From the IMG/VR virus record IMGVR_UViG_3300034106_003074, positions 1-53,989 of that record: DNA of 53,989 bases. One strand, 5' to 3'. The notes under the pieces are model-generated. The model ran no database searches and was not told the origin of the DNA. It was given only the letters and a program-made list of their open reading frames with translations. How positions within the stretch are numbered: the first letter of the stretch is position 1; each line of letters starts with the position of its first letter. The stretch is from a virus. Of the stretch, positions 26,253 through 34,670 are shown in pieces. Position numbers and translations under genes: made by a program.

Positions 26253-27710
26253 TTATATTTTAATTTGATGCTTATAAACTCCTGTTTTAATTTCTTCGGT
26301 TGATATTAAATCGTATGATAATGTATTCAAACCAAATTTATCAGTATCTAATATATCAGTTGCAATTTCATAAAAGAAAATATTTTCATTTTCTTCAAAT
26401 ATTTCATTTTTTTCTGTCCAATTATAGTTCTCTAATTTAGTAAATTTTTTTGAATTTTCCAAGATTTGAAACCGTCCATTTGATTGTTCTGGCATATCAA
26501 ATTCATAAGATAAATTCAATTCTTCGGAATATGTTTCCTGATGTATTCCAGTTGATACTATTCTTGGATTTGAAAATGTTTTAGAATCATCTACATAAAA
26601 ATCTCCAAATTTTTTATCAAATGGTACATTTATAACCGCTTCAAAATTTGTAGTTATTGTATTGTTTGTTGTTTTGTATCCGTCTGTATATAATTTTATT
26701 ATTTCAGAATCTGCTAACGCGTAATCAAATAATAATAAGTTGGATATTTTGCCACTAAATGAATTTTTAAATGCTAAACTACCAATCCATAAATCTTTTC
26801 CTTTAAAATCCATTAAATGTTTTGGTAATTTATCTAATGTTTGCACAATTTTACCATCAACATATAAACTGGCTTTTTTCTTATCCATATCAACCTTTAA
26901 TGATAGGTTTATCCATTGATTGGCATGAGATTTATGTGGATACCACATTTGATGTAAATTATTATCATCACTCCACAATTGAACTACAATTGCTTCATTT
27001 TTCATAATAAAAATTCCCATATCATATCCTTGTTTTCCAATAATACACCCATTATTTGATTGGTTGTTATTGATAAAAACATTCATTGATATTGTAAATG
27101 AATCTTCAAAAATATAATCGGTTGTTTTATTTGCTCTTACAAATACACAATTATTTTCATTTGATTCAAACGGATATATTGTTTTTTTAATGTATTTATT
27201 TACCTCTTTTACATCTGTTAAAACATGCGGTTTATATATATTTTTAGTAAAAAATCTTTTTGCAGATAATAATTTGTGTTTTTTTAATCTATACAAAAAA
27301 TCTATCCAATGAAAAGAACCTCCCCAATAATCATTACTAAATCCGTTTGCTTCGAAGAAATTTTCTTTTGTAATTTTAAAAGCACCACCTACCCAATGTG
27401 GATATGGTTTTAAATTTGGACAAAGGTGAGTTGGATAGTATTCAAAATCGTAATTGCACGATTCCTGTTTAGGTAAAATATCTATATCATGGAATACATA
27501 ATAATCTGAACGATTTTGTGTTATGGATGCACCAATATTGCATAACTTTCCATAATTGAAATAAACATCTGCATCAATTTGTTCTATGAAATGAATTTCG
27601 TAATCCGTTTTATCTTTTAAAAAGTATTCCATGTGACCCACAAAGGTATATAGGTCTTGTAAACGATTGGAGTACGGTACTATAATTGATAACTTTTTAT
27701 TGTTCATCAT
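26253..27710 (-). CDS. GT7-like protein with nested LamG domain and degenerate active site (C)
   Basis: A 485-aa third paralog. The start of the GT7 domain is conserved: IIVPYSNR, FNYGKLCNIG, HDIDI (74-78), WVGGAFKI, and NGFSNDYW (122-129). The acid block then becomes WGGSFHWID instead of WGWGxEDDD, so the EDD residues that bind acceptor and act as base are missing. The metal-His position after the LamG domain appears to be Glu/Asn (RFQILENSKKF). The LamG domain (about 165-385; ASLYVDGKIVQ, FSGKISNLLLFDYAL) and the GLNTLSY tail box are kept. It may be inactive (lectin-like or structural) or have a changed reaction. An alternative ATG lies one codon further in. Confidence 0.8.
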   Translation of the reverse strand: MMNNKKLSIIVPYSNRLQDLYTFVGHMEYFLKDKTDYEIHFIEQIDADVYFNYGKLCNIGASITQNRSDYYVFHDIDILPKQESCNYDFEYYPTHLCPNLKPYPHWVGGAFKITKENFFEANGFSNDYWGGSFHWIDFLYRLKKHKLLSAKRFFTKNIYKPHVLTDVKEVNKYIKKTIYPFESNENNCVFVRANKTTDYIFEDSFTISMNVFINNNQSNNGCIIGKQGYDMGIFIMKNEAIVVQLWSDDNNLHQMWYPHKSHANQWINLSLKVDMDKKKASLYVDGKIVQTLDKLPKHLMDFKGKDLWIGSLAFKNSFSGKISNLLLFDYALADSEIIKLYTDGYKTTNNTITTNFEAVINVPFDKKFGDFYVDDSKTFSNPRIVSTGIHQETYSEELNLSYEFDMPEQSNGRFQILENSKKFTKLENYNWTEKNEIFEENENIFFYEIATDILDTDKFGLNTLSYDLISTEEIKTGVYKHQIKI

Positions 27711-27724
27711 TTTAATAACCTATT

Positions 27725-28576
27725 TTATATAGATATAATTTTTTTAAATAATTTATCCCAATTTTTATAATTTTCATAGTTCGCAGTTGGGCAATATTCA
27801 AACATATATGTTACATCATCATCAATTGGCATTTGAAAGTTTTCTCTCCGAAGTGCTTGGTACATTTTTAAATATTCATCTGAAAATGCATAATCTTTTC
27901 TAATATCTGCTACTGATTTAATTCTATCTATACAAGTAGAATCCCATTTAAAATGATGAACCTGAACATTATACTCATCAACGGGTGCAATTAATGGGTG
28001 ATTCCATCCCATCCATTTCCAAGTTGTTTGTCCATCAATTTTAGCATAATGTTGTCCTGATGTTAATTCAATATTTCCTTTTACTATACAAATTTTGTTT
28101 GGACATGCTCCACTCATTGGGTATCTGAAAAATCCAGCATACGGAAATTGCTCAAATATATTATCAGTTTGATTTATTTTACTAAATTCACCATCTTCCC
28201 CAATTCTATCTATAAATCCACCTCTTACTAATTCCCACCCGTTATTATTACAATCCGCTATTATTTCTGATAATGGTTTTGAATATAAATGAAACTCATC
28301 ATCATCCGATATTACCCACCAATCATTAGGATATTTTGATTTTTCTTCGTTGTATAATTTGGTAACTAATTCCCAATTATATTTTTCTCCAATTGCTCTT
28401 CTTACTATTTTCGCATTTGAAAATTGTGAAACAATATCGGATACATCATTGTATGTACTAACACCTTCCCATTCATATACAACCACCCACATCTCATCTA
28501 CTAAATCGGCATAATGCTTTAGCATGTGATATAAAGTGTTTGTTCTACTACCTGTTACTGTAACTAATCTAATCAT
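27725..28576 (-). CDS. Glycosyltransferase, GT-A/GT2-like
   Basis: A 283-aa protein with a GT-A-like N-terminus: MIRLVTVTGSRTNTLYHMLKHY, VDEMWVVVYEW, then WWVISDDDEFHLY with the acidic DDDE metal site at 91-94. Later HYAKIDGQTTWKWMGWNHP and VHHFKWDS could be the acceptor-side His/Asp region. The sequence pattern (WW.I.DDDEF..Y) is typical of GT2-type transferases in polysaccharide loci. Cytosolic; donor and acceptor unknown. Its ATG overlaps the methyltransferase stop as ATGA, so the two are probably co-translated. Confidence 0.78.
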   Translation of the reverse strand: MIRLVTVTGSRTNTLYHMLKHYADLVDEMWVVVYEWEGVSTYNDVSDIVSQFSNAKIVRRAIGEKYNWELVTKLYNEEKSKYPNDWWVISDDDEFHLYSKPLSEIIADCNNNGWELVRGGFIDRIGEDGEFSKINQTDNIFEQFPYAGFFRYPMSGACPNKICIVKGNIELTSGQHYAKIDGQTTWKWMGWNHPLIAPVDEYNVQVHHFKWDSTCIDRIKSVADIRKDYAFSDEYLKMYQALRRENFQMPIDDDVTYMFEYCPTANYENYKNWDKLFKKIISI

Positions 28577-29331
28577 TTTCTTTTAACTAATGTTAATCCA
28601 GTTGATGCTGGTTTATTTTTTTGAATACCAAAATTAAAAAGGTCAAATACTTCCCAATTTGGATTATCCTTTAATTCTTTTGCAAATACAATTGGTCCGT
28701 GCCAATCATCAAAATCACCTCTATCTTTTACTTCGTTTGTAACGATGTAACTATCTGCATAGTTAGGGTCGGTATCGTGGATTGAAATGATTCCATTTGG
28801 AGAAAGTAATTGTGAGTATAACTCAAAATCTTCTTTAACATTTTCATAACTATGCCCTGCATCAATATGCAAATAATCTATCTGAATATCATTGAGAACA
28901 AAATAATTATGAAATGCTTCTTCTGTTGTTTTATTAATAATTCGTGGATGAAATGTTCTTCTAAAAAAAGATTCTTCTCTGAACCAATTTACATTACCCC
29001 CAATACCATTCATCGCATCAACTACATAAGTAACTCCAATATCTCCCCAATTTAAATCAGGATTTCCTTCAAATATTTTCTGATTATATAAATCATATCT
29101 AGCCTGTGTCATTAATCTTGGAATAAATCCACCACCACTTCCCAAACATACACAAGTTTTTGCTCTCATATACTGGATGATGGAATACACAATTAATCCA
29201 TCACCTAAATGTAAATCAGTTGCACCATGAGACCATCTATAAGGAACTGGAGAATCTTCTTGTTCCTGATACTCATTGAATTCGATATTATTTGTTATAG
29301 TATTTTTTATGTATTGTAAATCTTGTAGCAT
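28573..29331 (-). CDS. Class I SAM-dependent methyltransferase-like protein
   Basis: A 252-aa protein with a class I methyltransferase pattern: glycine loop VCLGSGGGFIPRLM (61-74, GSGGG 64-68), acidic strand end VVDAMNG (103-109), and the YLHIDAGHSYENVKEDFELY segment (153-172) with SPNGIISIHDTDP following, typical of the Methyltransf_24/cephalosporin-hydroxylase-like group found in glycan clusters. It may O-methylate a sugar, or hydroxylate if of the CmcI type. It is preceded by a 62-nt gap, longer than most in this module, so it may start a transcription sub-unit. Confidence 0.82.
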   Translation of the reverse strand: MLQDLQYIKNTITNNIEFNEYQEQEDSPVPYRWSHGATDLHLGDGLIVYSIIQYMRAKTCVCLGSGGGFIPRLMTQARYDLYNQKIFEGNPDLNWGDIGVTYVVDAMNGIGGNVNWFREESFFRRTFHPRIINKTTEEAFHNYFVLNDIQIDYLHIDAGHSYENVKEDFELYSQLLSPNGIISIHDTDPNYADSYIVTNEVKDRGDFDDWHGPIVFAKELKDNPNWEVFDLFNFGIQKNKPASTGLTLVKRK

Positions 29332-29393
29332 TAGATTAGTTGATAAAGTAAAGTGATTACAATATACTAAAAAAAATTCACATTTACAAAACT

Positions 29394-30281
29394 TTATTCA
29401 GTTATTTTAGTATAATATTTTTCAACTTCATCTTTAATTTTTGGCCATAGAAAATTTGTAAAGAAATCGATTGATTGTTCTTTTGATGGATGATTTTTAC
29501 CACCCAACATTGGTTCGTTTTTGTTGACAAAGTATTCTAGCATACCACCACCAAATCCATTTACCCTAACATCATCTGTAAATATAAATTTACTAAAATC
29601 AATTTTTTCTAATAGTTCTGATATTATATTTGCTTCGAACCATGAATCGTCAAATGGTTCTAATTTATCAAACAAACTTTCTGTTTTTAGTATAGAATAA
29701 TTTCCTGCGTCTGAATCTGTTTTTTTTTGAAGAATCTGTAACTTGTTTACTGCAACATCCATTTGAAATAAATTACCTATACAAAACATTTTATATGGTA
29801 TATTTTTTTCTTTAAAATACTGTTGAGTATGATATATACTTTCTAATGTTTGCAATATAGCACCATGTATTGAATAATATTTTTCAAAGAATTCTTTTCC
29901 ATATCCTGATATATCAGTTCCGTTTAACATATAGTTTATTTTACCAATTCTTTCAGGATGCATATTCATTCTTGGAAAGTTTTTTGCTCTATCCTCATCT
30001 ACAAATACAGGATAATCCCATCTATCGATTGTAGACCATTGAACTATTGCATAATCCACTTTCCAATGTGGTTTTAGTGCGTTATTATACTGTAATGAAT
30101 TTAAAAACTTAAATACTTTTCTCCTCATTATGTCATTTCCAGAACCACCACAACCTGCATTATATACATCAAATGGTTCCGCTGATTTTTTATTATCAAA
30201 TAAAGAATATCCTTCCGTTTCAAACCCAATAGGCCAGTTTTCATCTCCAGCAGAAAACGAGCATCCGTTTATTAATATCAT
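29394..30281 (-). CDS. SGNH-hydrolase-like protein 3
   Basis: A 295-aa protein with the GCSFSAGDENWP block near the N-terminus (Ser in GCSF), NAGCGGSGNDIMRRKVF (about 41-57, oxyanion-like Gly/Asn block), VQWSTIDRW, and C-terminal GGKNHPSKEQS. The last block has Asn where the usual DxxH Asp would stand, so the triad may be incomplete or altered. The middle (residues about 105-215) is an insertion relative to 12958-13674. Role unknown; O-acyl esterase or transferase chemistry on a glycan is the family-based guess. Start overlaps the next upstream stop as ATGA. Confidence 0.7.
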   Translation of the reverse strand: MILINGCSFSAGDENWPIGFETEGYSLFDNKKSAEPFDVYNAGCGGSGNDIMRRKVFKFLNSLQYNNALKPHWKVDYAIVQWSTIDRWDYPVFVDEDRAKNFPRMNMHPERIGKINYMLNGTDISGYGKEFFEKYYSIHGAILQTLESIYHTQQYFKEKNIPYKMFCIGNLFQMDVAVNKLQILQKKTDSDAGNYSILKTESLFDKLEPFDDSWFEANIISELLEKIDFSKFIFTDDVRVNGFGGGMLEYFVNKNEPMLGGKNHPSKEQSIDFFTNFLWPKIKDEVEKYYTKITE

Positions 30282-31600
30282 AATAATTTATTTATATTAT
30301 TCATTATATTGCAATAATGTGTTATCAATTTTTGTTTATTTTCTTTTAATATAGGTGTTTTTTGAATAAATGTATTTTTAGCATCGTTTATATTTTTATT
30401 TTTTAAAAAATCTACTATCATATCAATTTGTTCTAATTCATTTTTTGTTTGAATTCCTTGTAAACCAAAATCATCTAAAAACAAATCTATACCAATTCTT
30501 TTATATTCACTATATACTTTATTGGAACCAAATATCAATGGAAGTTTTTCCGATAATATTGGTTTTATAGATTTTTCTGTAAAAAATCCATATTTTAAAT
30601 TAAAAATACAATGTGTTTCACCAACTACTTCAAAATATGATAAATCGTATTCTTTTTCTCTAAAATAATAAAGTAAATGGTCAAACTCAAATGGAGCATT
30701 CAAAGGTGTAATATTTATTTCATTTCTTATAGATTGTAATTTATTAAAATTTTCTTTTGTAAAATATTTTATATGATTATCGGTATGCGTGTTAGTATGG
30801 TCTGTATATATGTATCCTTCTCTAACTGCTTGTAAATATTCTATTAAAAATTTTTCATTTATACAATTTAAACCTGTTTTTAATATATCCGATTCTTTTG
30901 CTTTTAATAAAAACTGAACTCTATGAAATCTTGGTTTTAATGCCTGACTACTATACACATATAGTTTTTCAGTATTATGTGATATATTTAGATTTTTAAA
31001 TATATTATAAAAATTATCATTATATGCTAATTTACCAGTAGTATGATTTGGAAATAAAAAATTTGTAAATTGTCCTTCGGCCATCAAATGAAACATACAA
31101 TAGAATGAATCGTAGTGAAAGTTTTTATCTCCATCAAACAATTCATAATCTGTCATTTTAATATGATTAAATTTAAAATCATATCTAAAATATTGTTCAT
31201 CTTTTTCGTACTCAACTGCTTCTAAAAATGCAAAATTAAATAAAACTTTTGCATTACGTTCAACATACAGCTGTTCCAATTTATTAAATTCAATTGGATT
31301 TTTTTTCATTAATGGTAAATAAAATTCACTCCATATTTTTCTATCAATAACAATTATTAAATTATCAATTGGGTTTGAATACATTAAATCAAAAGTTGTT
31401 ATACCATCAAATGATTTTAATTTATTTAATACATTATATGGGTTTTGTATATAGTGATGTATTTTAATTTTTTCACCAGCATTATCTATAACAATTTCAT
31501 GATGTTTTTCTATTTTTATTGGGGTTACGGAAATCAAATTTGCTTCTGGAAACAAATTCTGTAACTCATTATATGTTGCTAATATATTTAATGACCTCAT
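30278..31600 (-). CDS. Glycosyltransferase-like protein, TEK-type paralog 3
   Basis: A 440-aa divergent member of the four-gene family. The C-terminal signature is GETHCIFNLKYGFFTEKSIKPI followed by EKLPLIFGSNKVYSEYKRIGIDLF (described as two blocks, about residues 325-370). The E-T...F.TEK..KP....LP.IFG arrangement is the clearest GT10/exostosin-like form of the set. The N-terminal domain is unlike the other paralogs. The start at 31600 overlaps the upstream gene by 32 nt, and no internal Met occurs for about 70 residues, so either this overlap is real or a non-ATG start is used. Confidence 0.66.
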   Translation of the reverse strand: MRSLNILATYNELQNLFPEANLISVTPIKIEKHHEIVIDNAGEKIKIHHYIQNPYNVLNKLKSFDGITTFDLMYSNPIDNLIIVIDRKIWSEFYLPLMKKNPIEFNKLEQLYVERNAKVLFNFAFLEAVEYEKDEQYFRYDFKFNHIKMTDYELFDGDKNFHYDSFYCMFHLMAEGQFTNFLFPNHTTGKLAYNDNFYNIFKNLNISHNTEKLYVYSSQALKPRFHRVQFLLKAKESDILKTGLNCINEKFLIEYLQAVREGYIYTDHTNTHTDNHIKYFTKENFNKLQSIRNEINITPLNAPFEFDHLLYYFREKEYDLSYFEVVGETHCIFNLKYGFFTEKSIKPILSEKLPLIFGSNKVYSEYKRIGIDLFLDDFGLQGIQTKNELEQIDMIVDFLKNKNINDAKNTFIQKTPILKENKQKLITHYCNIMNNINKLL

Positions 31601-32552
31601 TTATCCAATTTTGTTTGTTTGTATAGAAATATAATCTTGTTGATAGTTTATGAAATTCAGCATTAACTATATCCATATCATTTTCTAAAATTTCTAAATA
31701 TTTTTGATGAAATTCTCCTTTACTACTTGCTCTATATTTGTAATCAATATGTGGCATCCAATCGGTATGTATAATTGGAATTTTACCATTATCAATTGCA
31801 TCAAAAATTGCGTATCCAAACGGTTCTTTAGTATAACATCCGTGAAATATTTGAAAATTACTTTCAAAAAACTTTTGATGGAACCGATAATCAAATTCTA
31901 TAAATCTATGGTATTCGGAATTTATTTTAGAACCTTCCAACATTCGTTTGTAATCATATTTGTTTGAAAATATAATTGATGGAATGTAATCTAAATAATG
32001 TGCGTTTTTTCGGGTTTCACATCTAGCAGCATACCCAATTTTGTTAGATATAACTCCTGTAAATGGTTTTTTATTTTTCCATTCGTAATAATTTGTGATT
32101 GTAATAGTATTTGGATACATTTTATGTATAGTATCAGATTCATATCCAATCCAAACTATATTATCAGAGTTATCTAATATTTCTTTTTGCCATTCCCAAT
32201 CAATACGAGTCATTAGATTTTCGTACTCATCGTTTAATCCCAACATATCAGGAATAAATGCATGAACAAAGGTTGTGTGGGTTTTGTGAAGATATTTTTT
32301 GATTATAAGATTTGGTTTGTATGAGTGGTGGAGAAAAATTATTTTATCACACTCATCTAATATCTTATCTATTTCCTCATCGTTTTGGAAAGTGTAAATT
32401 GCACCTTCTTCTGGTAACAAAGGTCTACCATCAACTACAATTTTGTAATCGTCTTTTACTAATGGTAATATATTTTCGAAAAAGTTATTACACCATAAAT
32501 CAGCTCCGCCAATAACATTTTTTCCATAACCTGTTGTGATAAATACTATCAT
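31569..32552 (-). CDS. Glycosyltransferase, GT-B/GT4-like
   Basis: A 327-aa GT-B type protein. The N-terminal domain starts MIVFITTGYGKNVIGGADLW (glycine-rich acceptor loop) and has strands such as KIIFLHHSYKP and NIVWIGYESD. The C-terminal domain carries IGYAARCETRKNAHYL, the usual GT4 opening of the nucleotide-sugar domain, and KEPFGYAIFDAIDNGKIPII, the EPFG...A...G.P.I block with the E-x7-E-like position. A cytosolic transferase using a nucleotide sugar is likely; specificity unknown. The ATG is preceded by 59 nt of intergenic sequence without obvious signals. Confidence 0.82.
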   Translation of the reverse strand: MIVFITTGYGKNVIGGADLWCNNFFENILPLVKDDYKIVVDGRPLLPEEGAIYTFQNDEEIDKILDECDKIIFLHHSYKPNLIIKKYLHKTHTTFVHAFIPDMLGLNDEYENLMTRIDWEWQKEILDNSDNIVWIGYESDTIHKMYPNTITITNYYEWKNKKPFTGVISNKIGYAARCETRKNAHYLDYIPSIIFSNKYDYKRMLEGSKINSEYHRFIEFDYRFHQKFFESNFQIFHGCYTKEPFGYAIFDAIDNGKIPIIHTDWMPHIDYKYRASSKGEFHQKYLEILENDMDIVNAEFHKLSTRLYFYTNKQNWINEVIKYISNI

Positions 32553-32611
32553 ATAGAACCACTAATCAATAACTTATTTATTTTAAACTTATAGATGCCT
32601 GCCTTATATGA

Positions 32612-32794
32612 TTATTCGGCAGATTCTACAGGAATTAAAATGTATTTTTGCGTATCACCACACTCATTTGGCTCATCGGTATAAATTTCTTGATTTGTAC
32701 CAAGCCATTCCATTGCTTGTTCAATAGTTAATGATTCACATCCTTCAACTGCTGTATCTGTGCCAGATATTACTATTTTCCAAATTTGTTCCAT
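32612..32794 (-). CDS. Small hypothetical protein, 60 aa
   Basis: A 60-aa acidic protein: MEQIWKIVISGTDTAVEG start, a predicted helix LTIEQAMEWLGTN, then DEPNECGDTQKYILIPVE. The alternation of strand, helix and strand suggests a small compact fold. It occupies its own inter-gene space, with an ATATTTATA motif 19 nt upstream of the ATG at 32794 and gaps on both sides, which supports its being real. Function unknown. Confidence 0.55.
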   Translation of the reverse strand: MEQIWKIVISGTDTAVEGCESLTIEQAMEWLGTNQEIYTDEPNECGDTQKYILIPVESAE

Positions 32795-32813
32795 AATTGT
32801 GAGGTTTATTTAC

Positions 32814-32822
32814 TATAAATAT
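32814..32822 (-). promoter_or_regulatory. ATATTTATA motif before the 60-aa gene
   Basis: The coding strand reads ATATTTATA, 19 nt upstream of the ATG at 32794. The same word and similar spacing occur before other genes with upstream gaps in this window. Confidence 0.42.
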
Positions 32823-32843
32823 AATATTTTTAACAAAACAGTA

Positions 32844-33941
32844 TTAGTTTAATAGTTTTTGAAATATGGTTTCCATTTCTGAATAATCATTTAAGTATTC
32901 CATCAGTTTATATCTATTTTGTATAGATTTTTCTAAAGATTTATTATATTGTTCTTCTATTTCATTATCAGATGTATTATATAACCATTCTGAAAATAAA
33001 TTTATACTTTTTTCCACATCTTCAAATGTATTTATATTTTCTATAAAATCAAAATTTAATAAATAAAATCCCATATTTTTAAGTTCATTTAATGTATCAG
33101 AACAAGCTACCAATAATATAGGTTTACCAAAAAACAATCCTTTAAATGTTTTCTCCGTAATAAATCTTTCACTATTATTTCTATAATCTAATGTTTCAAA
33201 TATTAAATTGTAATTACAATAAAGATAATCGTTTATTGCTTCAAAGTGTTTATATTTGGGATACAATAAATCGTATGCATCATTAGCAGAATCCTTTGGA
33301 TTTAACATTTTTTGAATTAAAGGATTTGAATTTAATAATTCAGTTCTCCAACTTCCAGTTTTATATGCTCTTACATAAGAAAATAATTTTGATTTAGATG
33401 TATCATATTTGGGTAATGGCATATTATTTATTAACTCTTCCAAGTAATAATATCCTATATAGTATTTAAAATACCTAAATGGAAATAGTAAATCAAAATA
33501 AAAATTAGGTTCTTTTTCTAATAAAGGTCTTTTGGAACCTGAAAGTATTAAATCATATTCAATTTCTTGTATTTTTTTCACAAACTCCATCTCAAACACC
33601 TCACCATAATGCCATATAAATACCTTTTTTATATTGGGGCAATCTATGTTTAATTGAAATATTTTATCATCAATCAATTTACTTTCTAAATTTTCTACAA
33701 ATATCACACATCTGTTAAAACTTTTAAAAAATTGATTTGATTCTTTTAAAAAATCAGTCATGCGATTGTAAAAATATATTTTACTATTTAATCCTCTATG
33801 ATAATATATTTGTTTATCGGAATTGTCAAACTCTTTTGCATCAAATTCAGATAAATATTCTAAATTTTCTTTACCAAACATACCAAGCATTATTGGTATT
33901 TGATTTGAGTAATGTATAAATACTATTAGATTTTCCTTCAT
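32844..33941 (-). CDS. Glycosyltransferase-like protein, TEK-type paralog 4
   Basis: A 365-aa protein, the shortest of the four paralogs. The signature reads LIFETLDYRNNSERFITEKTFKGLFFGKPILL (about residues 250-281; described only by its key pieces ETLDY, ITEKTFK and GKPILL), followed by LNELKNMGFYLLNFDF. This is the typical layout of phage-encoded GT-B-like transferases. The first ~200 residues contain NIKKVFIWHYGEVFEMEF, possibly the N-terminal Rossmann part. It is the first gene after the tail-fibre adhesin and shares one base with it (start 33941, adhesin stop 33941-33943), linking the glycan module to the fibre operon. Confidence 0.68.
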   Translation of the reverse strand: MKENLIVFIHYSNQIPIMLGMFGKENLEYLSEFDAKEFDNSDKQIYYHRGLNSKIYFYNRMTDFLKESNQFFKSFNRCVIFVENLESKLIDDKIFQLNIDCPNIKKVFIWHYGEVFEMEFVKKIQEIEYDLILSGSKRPLLEKEPNFYFDLLFPFRYFKYYIGYYYLEELINNMPLPKYDTSKSKLFSYVRAYKTGSWRTELLNSNPLIQKMLNPKDSANDAYDLLYPKYKHFEAINDYLYCNYNLIFETLDYRNNSERFITEKTFKGLFFGKPILLVACSDTLNELKNMGFYLLNFDFIENINTFEDVEKSINLFSEWLYNTSDNEIEEQYNKSLEKSIQNRYKLMEYLNDYSEMETIFQKLLN

Positions 33942-34669
33942 TATATTCCTCCGCCTCCTCCCGAATCCGCTTCAATAAAATGTACAAATATCGCTTGTAC
34001 ATTATTAATATCGTTCCAAGGTATAGTTATTGTTAAATCAGAAACAGTTCCACCATCGGAAAAATAAGTATTAAAACTATTAACCGGGGTTCCATCTGGT
34101 CCGTTTCCATTGATACTACAATTTTCTATTGTTGGAGATACACCACATTGGTCGGATATTCCTCTATATCTTCCACTAGATTTACTATTAACTACAATTT
34201 CAAAACCACTTGAATAATTATTTAGGTAATCCCAATAGATATCAAACCTACCACATCCTCCCAATCCAGTATTACCAAGAACCCCTGCTAACGAACGAGG
34301 ATTGAATGAACCACAATTGGAAACATAAATTGATGTGTAATTGTTATGAATTTTACTTCTTGGGATTTTTATTTCACCATAAGTATAAGCAAGACTGTCT
34401 ACCATAAAAGCCTGAATTCCACCTGCTAATCCAATATTGGTTTCAAAATCAAAAAATAAAGAATCACCAAATCCACTTACATTTTGTGTTTGGTCATTTG
34501 AACCACCCAAAGTTAAATCAGGAATATATTGATTTTCTGCTATATTAGGCCAACGAATTTCAATTGGAAAAAACGCGTAAGGAGTTGATGAGCCAGCTAA
34601 AACGGCACCAGTGCCTGATAAGTGATTACCCAATGCTATTTTTGAAGTTGGTATTGTTATAATTGACAT
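33941..34669 (-). CDS. Putative tail-fibre adhesin or fibre-associated protein
   Basis: A 242-aa Gly/Ser/Asn-rich beta-type protein with no transmembrane segment. The sequence has repeated short turns (GGSNDQTQNVSGFGDS, SRSLAGVLGNTGLGGCG-like stretches) and ends EADSGGGGGI, a terminal poly-Gly reminiscent of phage receptor-binding tips such as T-even gp38, but no real homology is claimed. It follows the giant tail fibre with a single-base gap, the usual place for a distal adhesin or fibre chaperone. Four or more cysteines could matter for stability. Function inferred from position and composition. Confidence 0.55.
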   Translation of the reverse strand: MSIITIPTSKIALGNHLSGTGAVLAGSSTPYAFFPIEIRWPNIAENQYIPDLTLGGSNDQTQNVSGFGDSLFFDFETNIGLAGGIQAFMVDSLAYTYGEIKIPRSKIHNNYTSIYVSNCGSFNPRSLAGVLGNTGLGGCGRFDIYWDYLNNYSSGFEIVVNSKSSGRYRGISDQCGVSPTIENCSINGNGPDGTPVNSFNTYFSDGGTVSDLTITIPWNDINNVQAIFVHFIEADSGGGGGI

Positions 34670-34670
34670 A

